A stretch of 64,000 bases of DNA from an uncultured Flavobacteriaceae bacterium (GTDB lineage: Bacteria > Bacteroidota > Bacteroidia > Flavobacteriales > Flavobacteriaceae). The notes beneath the pieces are model-generated. The model had not been told where the DNA came from. It worked only from the letters and a program-made list of their open reading frames with translations, and made no database searches. Position 1 is the first letter of the stretch, and every line of letters starts with the position of its first letter. The stretch spans positions 20,345-84,344 of the forward strand of contig CALGUD010000150.1 in assembly GCA_937901915.1 (NCBI GenBank), given 5' to 3'. The translations under genes were made by a program, and so were the position numbers. Below, one piece after another: positions 16,636 to 24,244 of this stretch.

Positions 16636-17388
16636 TTGAAAGATTTGAATAATAGCATTATAGATATTAATTGCGATATGGGTGAAGGCTTAAACAATGA
16701 ACATTTGTTTATGCCTTACATTACTTCATGTAACATAGCGTGTGGAGGTCATGCCGGAAATAAAGAAACCATGAAAAGAGTAGTGGATATGGCAATTGAA
16801 CACAATGTAAGTATCGGTGCACATCCATCTTATCCCGATAAAGAGAATTTTGGCAGAAAATCTATGAACATTTCAAGTCAAGAGCTGATAGATTCCATTC
16901 GTGAACAGGTAAATTTACTAAATGAAATAGTAGAAAGTTCAGGGGTTTGCTTAAATCACATAAAACCACACGGGGCATTGTATAATGAAGTAGCAGAAGA
17001 TATGGAACAAGCCCATATTTTTTTTGAAGCCATAAAAGATTTTAAAGAATATTGTGAACTTTATATTTTATCAAACTCCTTTGCTGTTACTGTAGCCCGT
17101 CAAAAAAACTTCCGTGTAAAAGAAGAAGCTTTTGCAGATCGAAATTATAATAACGACTTAAGTCTGGTGTCCAGAGTAAAAGAAAACGCAGTTTTAACCG
17201 ATCCGCAGGCTGTACTTGAACATGTAAAAGGTATTTTAAATGGGAAAGTAAAAACTATGGATGGTAATCTCGTATCGATTAATGCTGACACTTTTTGTAT
17301 TCATTCCGATACAGAAAACGCTCAACATCTGGTAAAAACACTCTATGAGAAGCTTATTAAATCGGGATATAGCGTTAGTGGAATATAG
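16636..17388 (+). CDS. pxpA: 5-oxoprolinase subunit A (LamB/YcsF family)
   Basis: With PxpB and PxpC forms the ATP-dependent 5-oxoprolinase that opens 5-oxoproline, a spontaneous glutamine by-product, to glutamate in the cytoplasm. The 250-residue protein has the family motifs DINCDMGEG at its start, NIACGGHAGN, GAHPSYPDKENFGR and IKPHGALYN. The conserved motif lies so close to the beginning that the TTG at 16636 must be the start; the first ATG (16678) is inside the motif. pxpB overlaps its 3' end by 44 bp. Confidence 0.92.
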   Translation: MKDLNNSIIDINCDMGEGLNNEHLFMPYITSCNIACGGHAGNKETMKRVVDMAIEHNVSIGAHPSYPDKENFGRKSMNISSQELIDSIREQVNLLNEIVESSGVCLNHIKPHGALYNEVAEDMEQAHIFFEAIKDFKEYCELYILSNSFAVTVARQKNFRVKEEAFADRNYNNDLSLVSRVKENAVLTDPQAVLEHVKGILNGKVKTMDGNLVSINADTFCIHSDTENAQHLVKTLYEKLIKSGYSVSGI

Positions 17389-18100
17389 CCTTGTATATAA
17401 ACCTTTTGGTTCAAATGCTATTTTAATTGAATGGCCTTCTAAAATCGATGAAGGTATTTTAGATGATATAGTTTCCTTTAAAAGAACAATCATAAAAGAA
17501 TATACAGATATTGAAGTTGTCCCTGCTTATCATTCTCTTACCATCATCTTTAAAAGTGAAATTGATTTTGAACTTTTAAAGAAAAATCTTAGAACCTTAT
17601 ATAATTCAGTAAAAAAAGGAATTTCATTTCCTAAAAAGATTTGGCATATCCCGGTGTGTTATAGTGAAGAATATGGTTTGGATATTAAAGAGTATACAAA
17701 AATTAAAGGTTTTTCATTAACAAAACTCATACAACTCCACACTGGACCTCTCTATACAGTTTTTTGTATTGGCTTTTTACCCGGATTTATGTATTTAGGA
17801 GGATTGGACGCTGAACTACATCAGCCACGACGTAGTGCACCTCGTTTAAAGATACCAAAAGGATCCGTTGGAATAGGAGGGGAGCAAACCGGCGTTTATC
17901 CACAGGCATCACCGGGAGGATGGAATATAATAGGTAATTCACCGGTTCAGTTTTTTGATCCTAATAACCGTAATCCGTGCAGGATAAGCGTAGGCGACAA
18001 AGTAAAATTTTATGATGTTTCTGAAGCAGAGTATGAATTGTTATCCATACAGGTTGAAACCGGAATTTATAATATGGAAAGTGAGGTAATACATGATTAA
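17345..18100 (+). CDS. pxpB: 5-oxoprolinase subunit B (KipI-like)
   Basis: Second subunit of 5-oxoprolinase, 251 residues. It has the allophanate-hydrolase subunit 1 motifs FCIGFLPGFMYLGGL, PRRSAPRLKIPKGSVGIGG and the QASPGGWNIIGNSP segment. The ATG at 17345 lies inside pxpA (44-bp overlap) and adds ~15 residues ahead of the family's usual YKPFG start. A GTG at 17378 (11-bp overlap) would give a more typical N-terminus, so the true start is uncertain. Overlaps pxpC by 8 bp. Confidence 0.9.
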   Translation: MRSLLNRDIALVEYSLVYKPFGSNAILIEWPSKIDEGILDDIVSFKRTIIKEYTDIEVVPAYHSLTIIFKSEIDFELLKKNLRTLYNSVKKGISFPKKIWHIPVCYSEEYGLDIKEYTKIKGFSLTKLIQLHTGPLYTVFCIGFLPGFMYLGGLDAELHQPRRSAPRLKIPKGSVGIGGEQTGVYPQASPGGWNIIGNSPVQFFDPNNRNPCRISVGDKVKFYDVSEAEYELLSIQVETGIYNMESEVIHD

Positions 18101-18935
18101 GGTATTAAGCCCCGGATTGTTTAGCACCATCCAGGATATGGGCAGGTTTGGTTACAGGGATAAAGGAGTTCCGGTAAGCGGTGCCATGGATGCTGCCTCA
18201 GCACAACTGGCAAATATGTTGTTAGGTAACAGCAATAATGATGCAGTTATGGAAATAACAATGAAAGGGCCCAGACTCAGGTTTAATTGTAATACCTGCA
18301 TTGTTATAACCGGTGCTTTGTTAAACCCATCTATTAATAATGTACCCGTAAGCAACAATAAAGTATATGATATTCAAAAGGGCGATACATTGGGTTTTGG
18401 AAAATTGGAATCCGGGTTAAGGACTTACCTGGCTGTAAAAAACGGATTTAAAACAAGTGTAGTTATGAACAGCCGGTCTCAATACGAATCAATAACCGGA
18501 ATTTCAAGTATCCGCAAAGGAGATATAATGGAAATAGATGATTTTCCTTATTCGAAAATGAGGACATCAAATACGGCGATACGTGTAAAATGGATGCAAA
18601 ATGAAATTTTACAAGTACTCAGAGGCCCGGAGTATGATTTATTATCCGATAAGCAAAAGAATGAGTTAAATGAAACTATTTTTACAGTGGCCAATGAAAA
18701 CAATAGGATGGCTTGTCAGCTTAATGGAGAATTAAGTCCGCACTCACACTCCATATACACTTCCGCTACGCTCCCGGGCACAGTACAGTTGACACCATCA
18801 GGAAAACTGATTGTGCTTATGAAGGATGCCCAGACAACCGGAGGTTATCCACGAATATTACAGTTAACAGAAGAAGCAATCTGTATCCTGGCGCAAAAGT
18901 CAACAGGTGAAAATGTAAGATTTAGTATAAGCTAA
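18093..18935 (+). CDS. pxpC: 5-oxoprolinase subunit C (KipA-like)
   Basis: Third subunit of 5-oxoprolinase, 280 residues. It carries the allophanate-hydrolase subunit 2 pattern: LFSTIQDMGRFGYRDKGVPV, SGAMDAASAQLANMLLGN, and LMKDAQTTGGYPRI near the C-terminus. It overlaps pxpB by 8 bp; the three subunits form a compact operon. No NRAMP-type or other transporter gene follows, unlike some bacterial pxp operons; instead there is a convergent small gene 9 bp away. Confidence 0.92.
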   Translation: MIKVLSPGLFSTIQDMGRFGYRDKGVPVSGAMDAASAQLANMLLGNSNNDAVMEITMKGPRLRFNCNTCIVITGALLNPSINNVPVSNNKVYDIQKGDTLGFGKLESGLRTYLAVKNGFKTSVVMNSRSQYESITGISSIRKGDIMEIDDFPYSKMRTSNTAIRVKWMQNEILQVLRGPEYDLLSDKQKNELNETIFTVANENNRMACQLNGELSPHSHSIYTSATLPGTVQLTPSGKLIVLMKDAQTTGGYPRILQLTEEAICILAQKSTGENVRFSIS

Positions 18936-18944
18936 TAGCAGATA

Positions 18945-19181
18945 CTAATTATTTTTTTCACTATTAACCTCCCTGGCCAGAAGCTCAATAATATCTTCTT
19001 CAGACATGGACTTTAAAATATGCTCTGCCGTAGTTTTAAAATTTTCATGATTTAAAAACAAACGCCAAACTGCATGAATAAATTCTGAAAAATTGAGACC
19101 TTCATTCCATTCTACCATTTTAGCAGATTTAGCCTTAAATAGAAGGTTCCTGATGTGCATTTGTGGTTCCATAATTTTCAT
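18945..19181 (-). CDS. Small soluble protein, paralogue of 19439-19693
   Basis: A 78-residue protein I do not recognise. It aligns without gaps to its neighbour over most of its length: (V/A)QWNDGLNF(A/S)EFIHA(L/V)WRLFL, then H(D/E)(S/N)FK, then E..IELLA.E. It is predicted to be all-helical and soluble, with no signal peptide or TM. Starts at 19181 or at the ATG nine bases inside are both possible. The gene sits between pxpC (convergent) and its paralogue. The high local conservation of NDGLNFxEFIHAxWRLFL argues that both are real genes. Confidence 0.65.
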   Translation of the reverse strand: MKIMEPQMHIRNLLFKAKSAKMVEWNEGLNFSEFIHAVWRLFLNHENFKTTAEHILKSMSEEDIIELLAREVNSEKNN

Positions 19182-19438
19182 CCATAGACCTTTAGTTAAA
19201 AATCGTAGTCTAGAAGTTTAAAGTTAAGATAGGGGTATCTTTTAAATTACTTCAATCCATTGAACAATTAACGTAAAAAAATAATTAACAACTGAGGGGT
19301 GTTATTAATTTTAAATAAAAATATGAAGTTATCACATTGTTTAAACAAAAAAAATAATATGTTTTCAACAATGTTATTAATATTTTGTAAATATAAAAAT
19401 GAGACTCTCTGTAAAAAAAATGTATTTACAGTAGATTG

Positions 19439-19693
19439 TTACACATTCTTTAATTCCTGGGCGAGTAACTCAATAGCATTTTCTTCAGGTATTTCTTCCA
19501 GTATTTTACTTGCAGAAACTTTAAAGCTATCATGTCTGAGGAATAAACGCCATAATGCATGAATAAATTCTGCAAAATTCAAACCGTCATTCCATTGGGC
19601 AAGGTTACTGTCTTTAGCTTTTTGGATCAGGGCCCTCATCAATAACCTTGTGTCTGTAGTATTTACTGTTGTAGTTTTCATAAACATCCTCAT
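19439..19693 (-). CDS. Small soluble protein, paralogue of 18945-19181
   Basis: An 84-residue helical protein of unknown function, tandem paralogue of the downstream gene (same strand, 257 bp apart). The core AQWNDGLNFAEFIHALWRLF (residues ~32-51) is the conserved part. Three in-frame ATGs lie within the first five codons (MRMFM). It is divergent from the lipoprotein/7-TM cassette that begins at 19943, so the 250-bp gap is a shared regulatory region. A weak hairpin CTGTAAA/TTTACAG (19409-19431) follows its stop on the minus strand. Confidence 0.65.
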   Translation of the reverse strand: MRMFMKTTTVNTTDTRLLMRALIQKAKDSNLAQWNDGLNFAEFIHALWRLFLRHDSFKVSASKILEEIPEENAIELLAQELKNV

Positions 19694-19787
19694 TTAATTA
19701 AACTTTTGCAAAATAAATAGTGTAAGCAGGTTATTTGGGTAAAGATTTGAGCATGTAAATAAACTTTTCTTTCTGTTAATTAGCAAA

Positions 19788-19823
19788 TAAATTCGATCTA
19801 AAGGGGAAAAACCCCGTTTTTTT
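19788..19823 (+). terminator. Terminator-like GGGG/CCCC hairpin in the leader of the 7-TM cassette
   Basis: GGGG (19803-19806), loop AAAAA, CCCC (19812-19815) then G and seven T is a good plus-strand intrinsic terminator. No plus-strand gene lies just upstream; the flanking genes diverge. A TAAATTCG box (19788-19795) precedes it by 7 bp. It may end a very short RNA, act as a leader attenuator, or insulate the cassette. Confidence 0.5.
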
Positions 19824-19889
19824 ACAAATAATAAATTTTAAATTGCAGAAAATGAGGGTTATATGAATTCCGTAATTTGTACGGTAAGG

Positions 19890-19917
19890 TTTGGTATGGA
19901 AAAACTTCATATCTTTA
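19890..19917 (+). promoter_or_regulatory. Probable promoter of the lipoprotein/7-TM cassette
   Basis: TTTG (19890-19893), a 16-bp spacer and TATCTTTA (19910-19917) lie 25 bp before the ATG at 19943. Just upstream, CCGTA-N5-TACGG (19870-19884) is a small perfect inverted repeat that could be an operator. Confidence 0.45.
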
Positions 19918-19942
19918 ATGTAATTAACCAAAATATAAAATT

Positions 19943-20641
19943 ATGAAAAAAAGTTATTTAAAGTTTCAACTCCTGACTTTTGTAGTTGCTTCACTTTTGC
20001 TAAGTTCTTGTGATACTGTAAGAAACGGAGACAACGAAGAGGTAAAGGATGAGTTTCCTGAAAAGAAAATTCAATTTGACCAGGCTACTCAGATGAGTAA
20101 AAAGTTTAAAAAGGACATGATTTATTATTTTGCTATAGCCAATGCTTATGAAAACTTAGTAGATGAACTAGATAGTCTTTCTCAAACAAGGGAGGGTGAC
20201 CCTAAACAGCAATCAAATGTTAATTTGAGTGCTGAAGAATATTCAAAACTCCTGACAAAACTTAAAGAAGATGTTTCTGCGAAAATGGAATCGGAAGCTT
20301 TTAGTGATGAAGTTGGTAATCAAAAATTTGTGATGTCTGTATCTAGCTGGTATAGTTTAAAAGAGCTTGATAATTTTATAAAATATAGTAAAAAAATCGC
20401 CCAGGAAAATGGAAATACCATGGATGGTATCCGAATATACATTGGAGTAGTACCGGCTGAAGAAGGTTATCGTAAGGATAGGTGGAATCACCTGACTACA
20501 TTTTTATCCCCGACAGGAACGCCAAATACTCAAACAGGGTCATTTATAAGTGCACCTTTTTATGGTAATGCAGATTTAGATCAACCTAATGAAGACTATG
20601 GTGGTCAAGGGACTCCTCCTGATGCAACACATCCACAATAA
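19943..20641 (+). CDS. Lipoprotein of the duplicated 7-TM cassette ('APTG' family, copy 1)
   Basis: A 232-residue exported protein: signal peptide (KFQLLTFVVASLLLSSC) with the lipobox LLSSC. The C-terminal ~95 residues form a domain shared with the soluble protein at 21453-21872: W(Y/W)SL(K/E)E(L/I)(D/E)xxIxY, then DGIRIYIG, then TTFLSPTG, and a Gly/Pro-rich end (EDYGGQGTPPD). The N-terminal half is helical and charged. I recall similar domains with the pattern W.S.E...Y..Y.K..G.R.Y.G...TT....PTG in unannotated flavobacterial proteins, but know no function. First gene of the cassette; the 7-TM gene follows 60 bp later. Possibly a periplasmic or surface ligand-binding partner (inference). Confidence 0.7.
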   Translation: MKKSYLKFQLLTFVVASLLLSSCDTVRNGDNEEVKDEFPEKKIQFDQATQMSKKFKKDMIYYFAIANAYENLVDELDSLSQTREGDPKQQSNVNLSAEEYSKLLTKLKEDVSAKMESEAFSDEVGNQKFVMSVSSWYSLKELDNFIKYSKKIAQENGNTMDGIRIYIGVVPAEEGYRKDRWNHLTTFLSPTGTPNTQTGSFISAPFYGNADLDQPNEDYGGQGTPPDATHPQ

Positions 20642-20701
20642 TAATCAAAATTGAAGAACAATAAATGGATTTTCTATATATAAAAGTATAAAATTTATTC
20701 A

Positions 20702-21439
20702 ATGAATGATTTTGAGTTCTACTTTAGAAAGTCCATTTATCTATTTGAAATTGCTTGTGCTATTGTAGCTACTTTTACGTACAAGACATACCGAAATACC
20801 CCTGCTAAAATTTTCTTACCTTTTTTATGGTTCACTGTTTTAACTGAAAGCTTTGGGGAAGTTCCATGGATTTTCCGGTCTAATGAGAATGGTTATCTCA
20901 TACGGTTTTTGAAAAGTTTCATGTCGGTAGACCTTTTAACATCCTCTACATGGATATATAATATATATTCAATAATATCATTTTATGTATTTGTATGTTA
21001 CTACAAAAAATTAACTTACGAGGCGAAAATTTATAACAAAATTATTTTATTGTTACTATTTACGTATACCTTATCAGTTGTAATAGATTTTACACAAAAT
21101 TTTGAATTTTTTAATTCAAAAAATGTTATGATCAATAACCACAAAATTGTTGGAGTATTTTGCACTTTAATATCAACATTTCTTTATATGCAAATAGTGT
21201 TAAGAAGTGATGAGATATTAACCTTCCATAAAACATTGCCGTTTTGGATTACTGTGGGATTGTTATTTTTTAATTTAGTAACAATACCAATTTTTATTTT
21301 CGCCCAACAGCTTCAATTTTCAGAAAAAGTCTATGTTTACATATTAACGTTGTCAAATTATATTATGTATGGATCTTTTATAATCGGTTTTGTAAAAAAT
21401 GCTAGGCAACAAAAACAAAATATATCCCTAACTAATTAA
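20702..21439 (+). CDS. Seven-TM membrane protein, copy 1
   Basis: A 245-residue integral membrane protein with seven predicted TM helices (residues ~11-27, 35-52, 84-101, 112-130, 145-163, 177-198, 207-228) and short loops; no catalytic or cytoplasmic output domain. It is a clear paralogue of 21884-22597. The best conserved parts are ES(F/I)G after TM2, D-x3-QNFEF after TM4, LPFWxTxG and TIPIFIFAxQLxFSxK around TM6, and LSNYxxYGS in TM7. I do not recognise the family; receptor, channel or assembly factor are all possible. It lies between the lipoprotein and the soluble paralogue, 13 bp before the latter. Confidence 0.7.
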   Translation: MNDFEFYFRKSIYLFEIACAIVATFTYKTYRNTPAKIFLPFLWFTVLTESFGEVPWIFRSNENGYLIRFLKSFMSVDLLTSSTWIYNIYSIISFYVFVCYYKKLTYEAKIYNKIILLLLFTYTLSVVIDFTQNFEFFNSKNVMINNHKIVGVFCTLISTFLYMQIVLRSDEILTFHKTLPFWITVGLLFFNLVTIPIFIFAQQLQFSEKVYVYILTLSNYIMYGSFIIGFVKNARQQKQNISLTN

Positions 21440-21452
21440 TATATTTTAAAAA

Positions 21453-21872
21453 ATGAGTAAGAAACCTAAAAAATGTATTTCAGTAAAAGAAGCCAGAAAA
21501 CTGGAAAAAAATTACGTTGAAACAATTGAAAAAACGCTTAAAAAAGAATTAGGATGCGAAGAATGCCGTGAGTTCTGGTGGTCATTAGAAGAAATAGAAG
21601 AATATATAGATTATGTAAAAAGCGAAGCCAAAGGAAAAGGGTATAAAAACCTGGGACTTCGGTTTTATCTTGGCCACTATGGAAAAAATAAATCTAAAGA
21701 CAATGAACAAACCACTATGTTTATAGCTCCTACAGGCGTACACGCAAAAGAAGGTTTAGCTTCCATAAAGGGGAAAACAGTGGGTGCAATGAAGGCAGAG
21801 GCAGATGATAACATTTATGACATCGATGCTTATAATGGAGCTTATGGAGGTGTGCCTCCTAAAAAATATTGA
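21453..21872 (+). CDS. Soluble 'APTG'-domain protein, copy 2 (no signal peptide)
   Basis: A 139-residue basic protein whose core (WWSLEEIEEYIDYVK, NLGLRFYLGHYG, TTMFIAPTG) is homologous to the C-terminal domain of the lipoprotein at 19943. It has no signal peptide and starts MSKKPKKCISVKEARKLE, so it should be cytoplasmic, unlike copy 1. Two cysteines occur in GCEECREF. The C-terminal Gly/Pro/Tyr-rich tail resembles that of copy 1. It is 13 bp after the first 7-TM gene and 11 bp before the second, so it belongs to the same transcript. Confidence 0.7.
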   Translation: MSKKPKKCISVKEARKLEKNYVETIEKTLKKELGCEECREFWWSLEEIEEYIDYVKSEAKGKGYKNLGLRFYLGHYGKNKSKDNEQTTMFIAPTGVHAKEGLASIKGKTVGAMKAEADDNIYDIDAYNGAYGGVPPKKY

Positions 21873-21883
21873 TTTATAAATAA

Positions 21884-22597
21884 TTGGAGACATTAAGGAG
21901 TAGTATATATTATTTAGAGGCTATTTGTTTACTTTTTGCTTTTATTACTTATAAAAGCTATTCCCGTACTCCAAATGTCTATATTTTAATACTACTTATA
22001 TTAACATTTTTAATTGAGACCATAGGTTTTTTTAATTATAATTATCCCAACAATTATTTTATAGAAAGTCTTAAGAATCTTGTAGGTTCAAAATTAATTG
22101 ATGAAAATTTATGGCTGTATAATTTAGGGATGGTTTTCACTTTTGTAATTTATATAATGTATTACTACAAGTTGTTGAAATCATTGAAAAGCAAATTTTT
22201 TCTCAAAATTATATTCATAATATATATAATAGTTTGCATAGTTGACATTGTCCAGAATTTTGAATTTATAACTGTACAATACTTCAATTATGTTCGAATT
22301 TTTGGGGCATTGTCATTACTGGTATGCTCAGTTTTATATTTAAATGAAGTCTTTAAAAGTAACAGGGTTTTATATTTTTATAAAACGCTGCCTTTTTGGG
22401 TAACTATTGGAGCTTTAGTATTTTATCTGACTACAATTCCAATATTCATCTTTGCAAGTCAATTGAAGTTTTCACATAAAATTTATGTTATCATTTTAGT
22501 TTTATCCAATTATGTACTATATGGCTCTATGATTCTTGGTTTTATAATAAATGCATACCAGAAAAGAAAACATAATAAAAAAGTAGTTGCAAATTAA
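21884..22597 (+). CDS. Seven-TM membrane protein, copy 2
   Basis: A 237-residue paralogue of 20702-21439, also with seven predicted TM helices and the same motifs (QNFEF, KTLPFWVTIG, TIPIFIFASQLKFSHK, LSNYVLYGS). The frame starts at a TTG at 21884; this start aligns with the N-terminus of copy 1 and no ATG is near, so TTG is very likely used. Together with the preceding gene it repeats the soluble/7-TM gene order, showing that the two-gene unit was duplicated. A histidine kinase gene follows after 116 bp with its own promoter box. Confidence 0.7.
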   Translation: METLRSSIYYLEAICLLFAFITYKSYSRTPNVYILILLILTFLIETIGFFNYNYPNNYFIESLKNLVGSKLIDENLWLYNLGMVFTFVIYIMYYYKLLKSLKSKFFLKIIFIIYIIVCIVDIVQNFEFITVQYFNYVRIFGALSLLVCSVLYLNEVFKSNRVLYFYKTLPFWVTIGALVFYLTTIPIFIFASQLKFSHKIYVIILVLSNYVLYGSMILGFIINAYQKRKHNKKVVAN

Positions 22598-22640
22598 GTA
22601 AAATGGGGAATTTTACCCTTTCCAGGGCTGTATATATACT

Positions 22641-22648
22641 TAATTTTG
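22641..22648 (+). promoter_or_regulatory. Possible -7 box of the kinase/regulator pair
   Basis: TAATTTTG matches TAnnTTTG exactly, 65 bp before the kinase ATG (22714). The kinase pair could therefore be transcribed separately from the 7-TM cassette. Confidence 0.4.
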
Positions 22649-22713
22649 TACCTTAATATTACTTTACATTAAGTATTGAATATAAAAACCAGTTTCCCTT
22701 TTCCCAAAATTAC

Positions 22714-23499
22714 ATGGAAAACGAAAAAGAAATTATAAGTCTTATAATATATATAAGCATACTCATAGTAATTCTTGTTGTATTTGTGGTTACATTTTTT
22801 TTGGCGTATCAGCGTAGAAAAACACAACTTCTGATTGAGAAAGCAGATGAAAAACAAAAGTTTGAGTCAGAGTTAACCCTGGCACAAACGGAAATACAGG
22901 AGCAGACTTTTAAAAATATAAGCTGGGAGCTACATGATAATATAGGCCAGTTATTATCTGTAGCCAAGTTGCAATTAAATATGTTGCAGTCAAATATCCC
23001 GGAAGCATACAAAACCAATTATAATGAAGCCTCCGAAGTATTGGGAAAAGCACTTAAAGAACTCAGGCAATTATCAAAAACCCTGAATACCGATTTTGTG
23101 TCGAGCATAGGTTTACAGGAATCATTAGAAACTGAGATAGACAGGTTTAAAAGAATAAATTTCCTGGATATTGAATACAACGCAAAAGGGGAAAATGTTG
23201 AAATTGACAAAAAAAATGAAATCATTATTTTTCGGATTTTCCAGGAATGTTTTTCTAATGTGGTTAAATATTCTAAGGCCACCAAACTGGACGTTGTATT
23301 GGATTATAGGAAAAAAGAGCTTTTTATCTCGGTAGTTGATAACGGTATTGGTTTTGACACTGATCTGGTTGAAAAAGGTACAGGCCTTATGAACATGCGT
23401 AAACGGGCGGAACTAATAAATGCAAATTTTTTAATAGAAACTGAAAAAAACAAGGGGGTTTCCATAACTTTGACATATCCTTACAAGCAACCAGACTAA
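22714..23499 (+). CDS. Sensorless NarL-type sensor histidine kinase
   Basis: A 261-residue kinase. One TM helix at residues ~8-31 leaves only about eight residues outside, so there is no extracellular sensor domain. A coiled-coil (35-65) leads to a HisKA_3 dimerisation domain with phospho-acceptor His74 in SWELHDNIGQ. The HATPase domain shows the N box ECFSNVVKYS (Asn182), the G1 box DNGIGF (Asp209) and GTGLMNMRKRAELI. It probably phosphorylates the response regulator 2 bp downstream. Lack of a sensor suggests input from partner proteins; the adjacent 7-TM proteins are candidates (inference). Confidence 0.9.
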   Translation: MENEKEIISLIIYISILIVILVVFVVTFFLAYQRRKTQLLIEKADEKQKFESELTLAQTEIQEQTFKNISWELHDNIGQLLSVAKLQLNMLQSNIPEAYKTNYNEASEVLGKALKELRQLSKTLNTDFVSSIGLQESLETEIDRFKRINFLDIEYNAKGENVEIDKKNEIIIFRIFQECFSNVVKYSKATKLDVVLDYRKKELFISVVDNGIGFDTDLVEKGTGLMNMRKRAELINANFLIETEKNKGVSITLTYPYKQPD

Positions 23500-23501
23500 A
23501 A

Positions 23502-24146
23502 ATGAAAACACACACCATAGCAATAGTAGACGATCACCGGCTTTTTGCGCAATCCTTAGAGGCATTAATATCTTCTTTTGGCAATTATGAAATAGCATTC
23601 TATGCCGGCAACGGAAAGGAGTTCATTAACTCATTAAAAGAATACGGAAAGAATCCTGATATAGTTTTGTTGGATATCAATATGCCTGTAATGAATGGTA
23701 TAGAGACCATGGCGTGGATAAAAGAAAATAAGCCGGAACTCAAAACAATTGCATTGTCTATGGACGATAGTGAGGAAACTATCATTAAAATGCTCAGGGA
23801 AGGGGCAAAAGGCTACCTTTTAAAAGATATTCATCCCGATGTTTTTAAGAAAGCAATAACGGATGTGATTGAAAAAGGATTTTATTATTCTGATAATATT
23901 ACAAATGCCTTATTGGACTCTATTGATAAAAAAGAGAAAGACGATTCCATAAAACTCAAGGAAAGAGAAGTCGAATTTTTAAAATTAGCCTGCACAGAAA
24001 AAACGTATAAAGAAATAGCCGGCATAATGTTTCTTTCACCTAAAACCATTGACGGTTATCGCGAAGCCTTATTTGATAAACTGGATGTAAGAAGTAGGAT
24101 AGGACTGGTGTTGTACGCGATCAAGAATAAGTTCATTGAAGTTTAG
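23502..24146 (+). CDS. NarL/LuxR-family response regulator
   Basis: A 214-residue DNA-binding regulator. The receiver domain has Asp10/Asp11, the phospho-acceptor Asp58 in VLLDINMPVMNG, and the Lys of YLLKDI. The C-terminal LuxR-type HTH reads LKEREVEFLKLACTEKTYKE then FLSPKTIDGYREALFDKL. It is encoded 2 bp after its kinase. Targets are unknown; the 7-TM cassette upstream is the obvious first candidate. Confidence 0.92.
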   Translation: MKTHTIAIVDDHRLFAQSLEALISSFGNYEIAFYAGNGKEFINSLKEYGKNPDIVLLDINMPVMNGIETMAWIKENKPELKTIALSMDDSEETIIKMLREGAKGYLLKDIHPDVFKKAITDVIEKGFYYSDNITNALLDSIDKKEKDDSIKLKEREVEFLKLACTEKTYKEIAGIMFLSPKTIDGYREALFDKLDVRSRIGLVLYAIKNKFIEV

Positions 24147-24155
24147 CTTGAGGTT

Positions 24156-24187
24156 GTTTAATCGTTTAACTGTTTAATCGTTTAATT
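24156..24187. repeat. Octamer tandem repeat (4 copies)
   Basis: Four consecutive 8-mers: GTTTAATC, GTTTAACT, GTTTAATC, GTTTAATT, directly after the response-regulator gene. Confidence 0.75.
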
Positions 24188-24209
24188 GAAGATTTGTTAA
24201 TTGTTAATT

Positions 24210-24244
24210 GGAATTTGGAATTTGGAATTTGGAATTTGGAATTT
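24210..24244. repeat. Heptamer tandem repeat GGAATTT (5 copies)
   Basis: Five perfect GGAATTT units at 24210-24244, followed by a degenerate GGGATTT; two more units occur at 24343-24356. Non-coding. Confidence 0.85.

Noticed and set aside
19299..19562. Plus-strand 87-codon frame opposite the small paralogue gene
   Set aside because: Overlaps antisense the conserved minus-strand paralogue; no features of its own.
24210..24244. CRISPR-like array
   Set aside because: Repeat unit is 7 bp and perfectly tandem, with no spacers and no cas genes.
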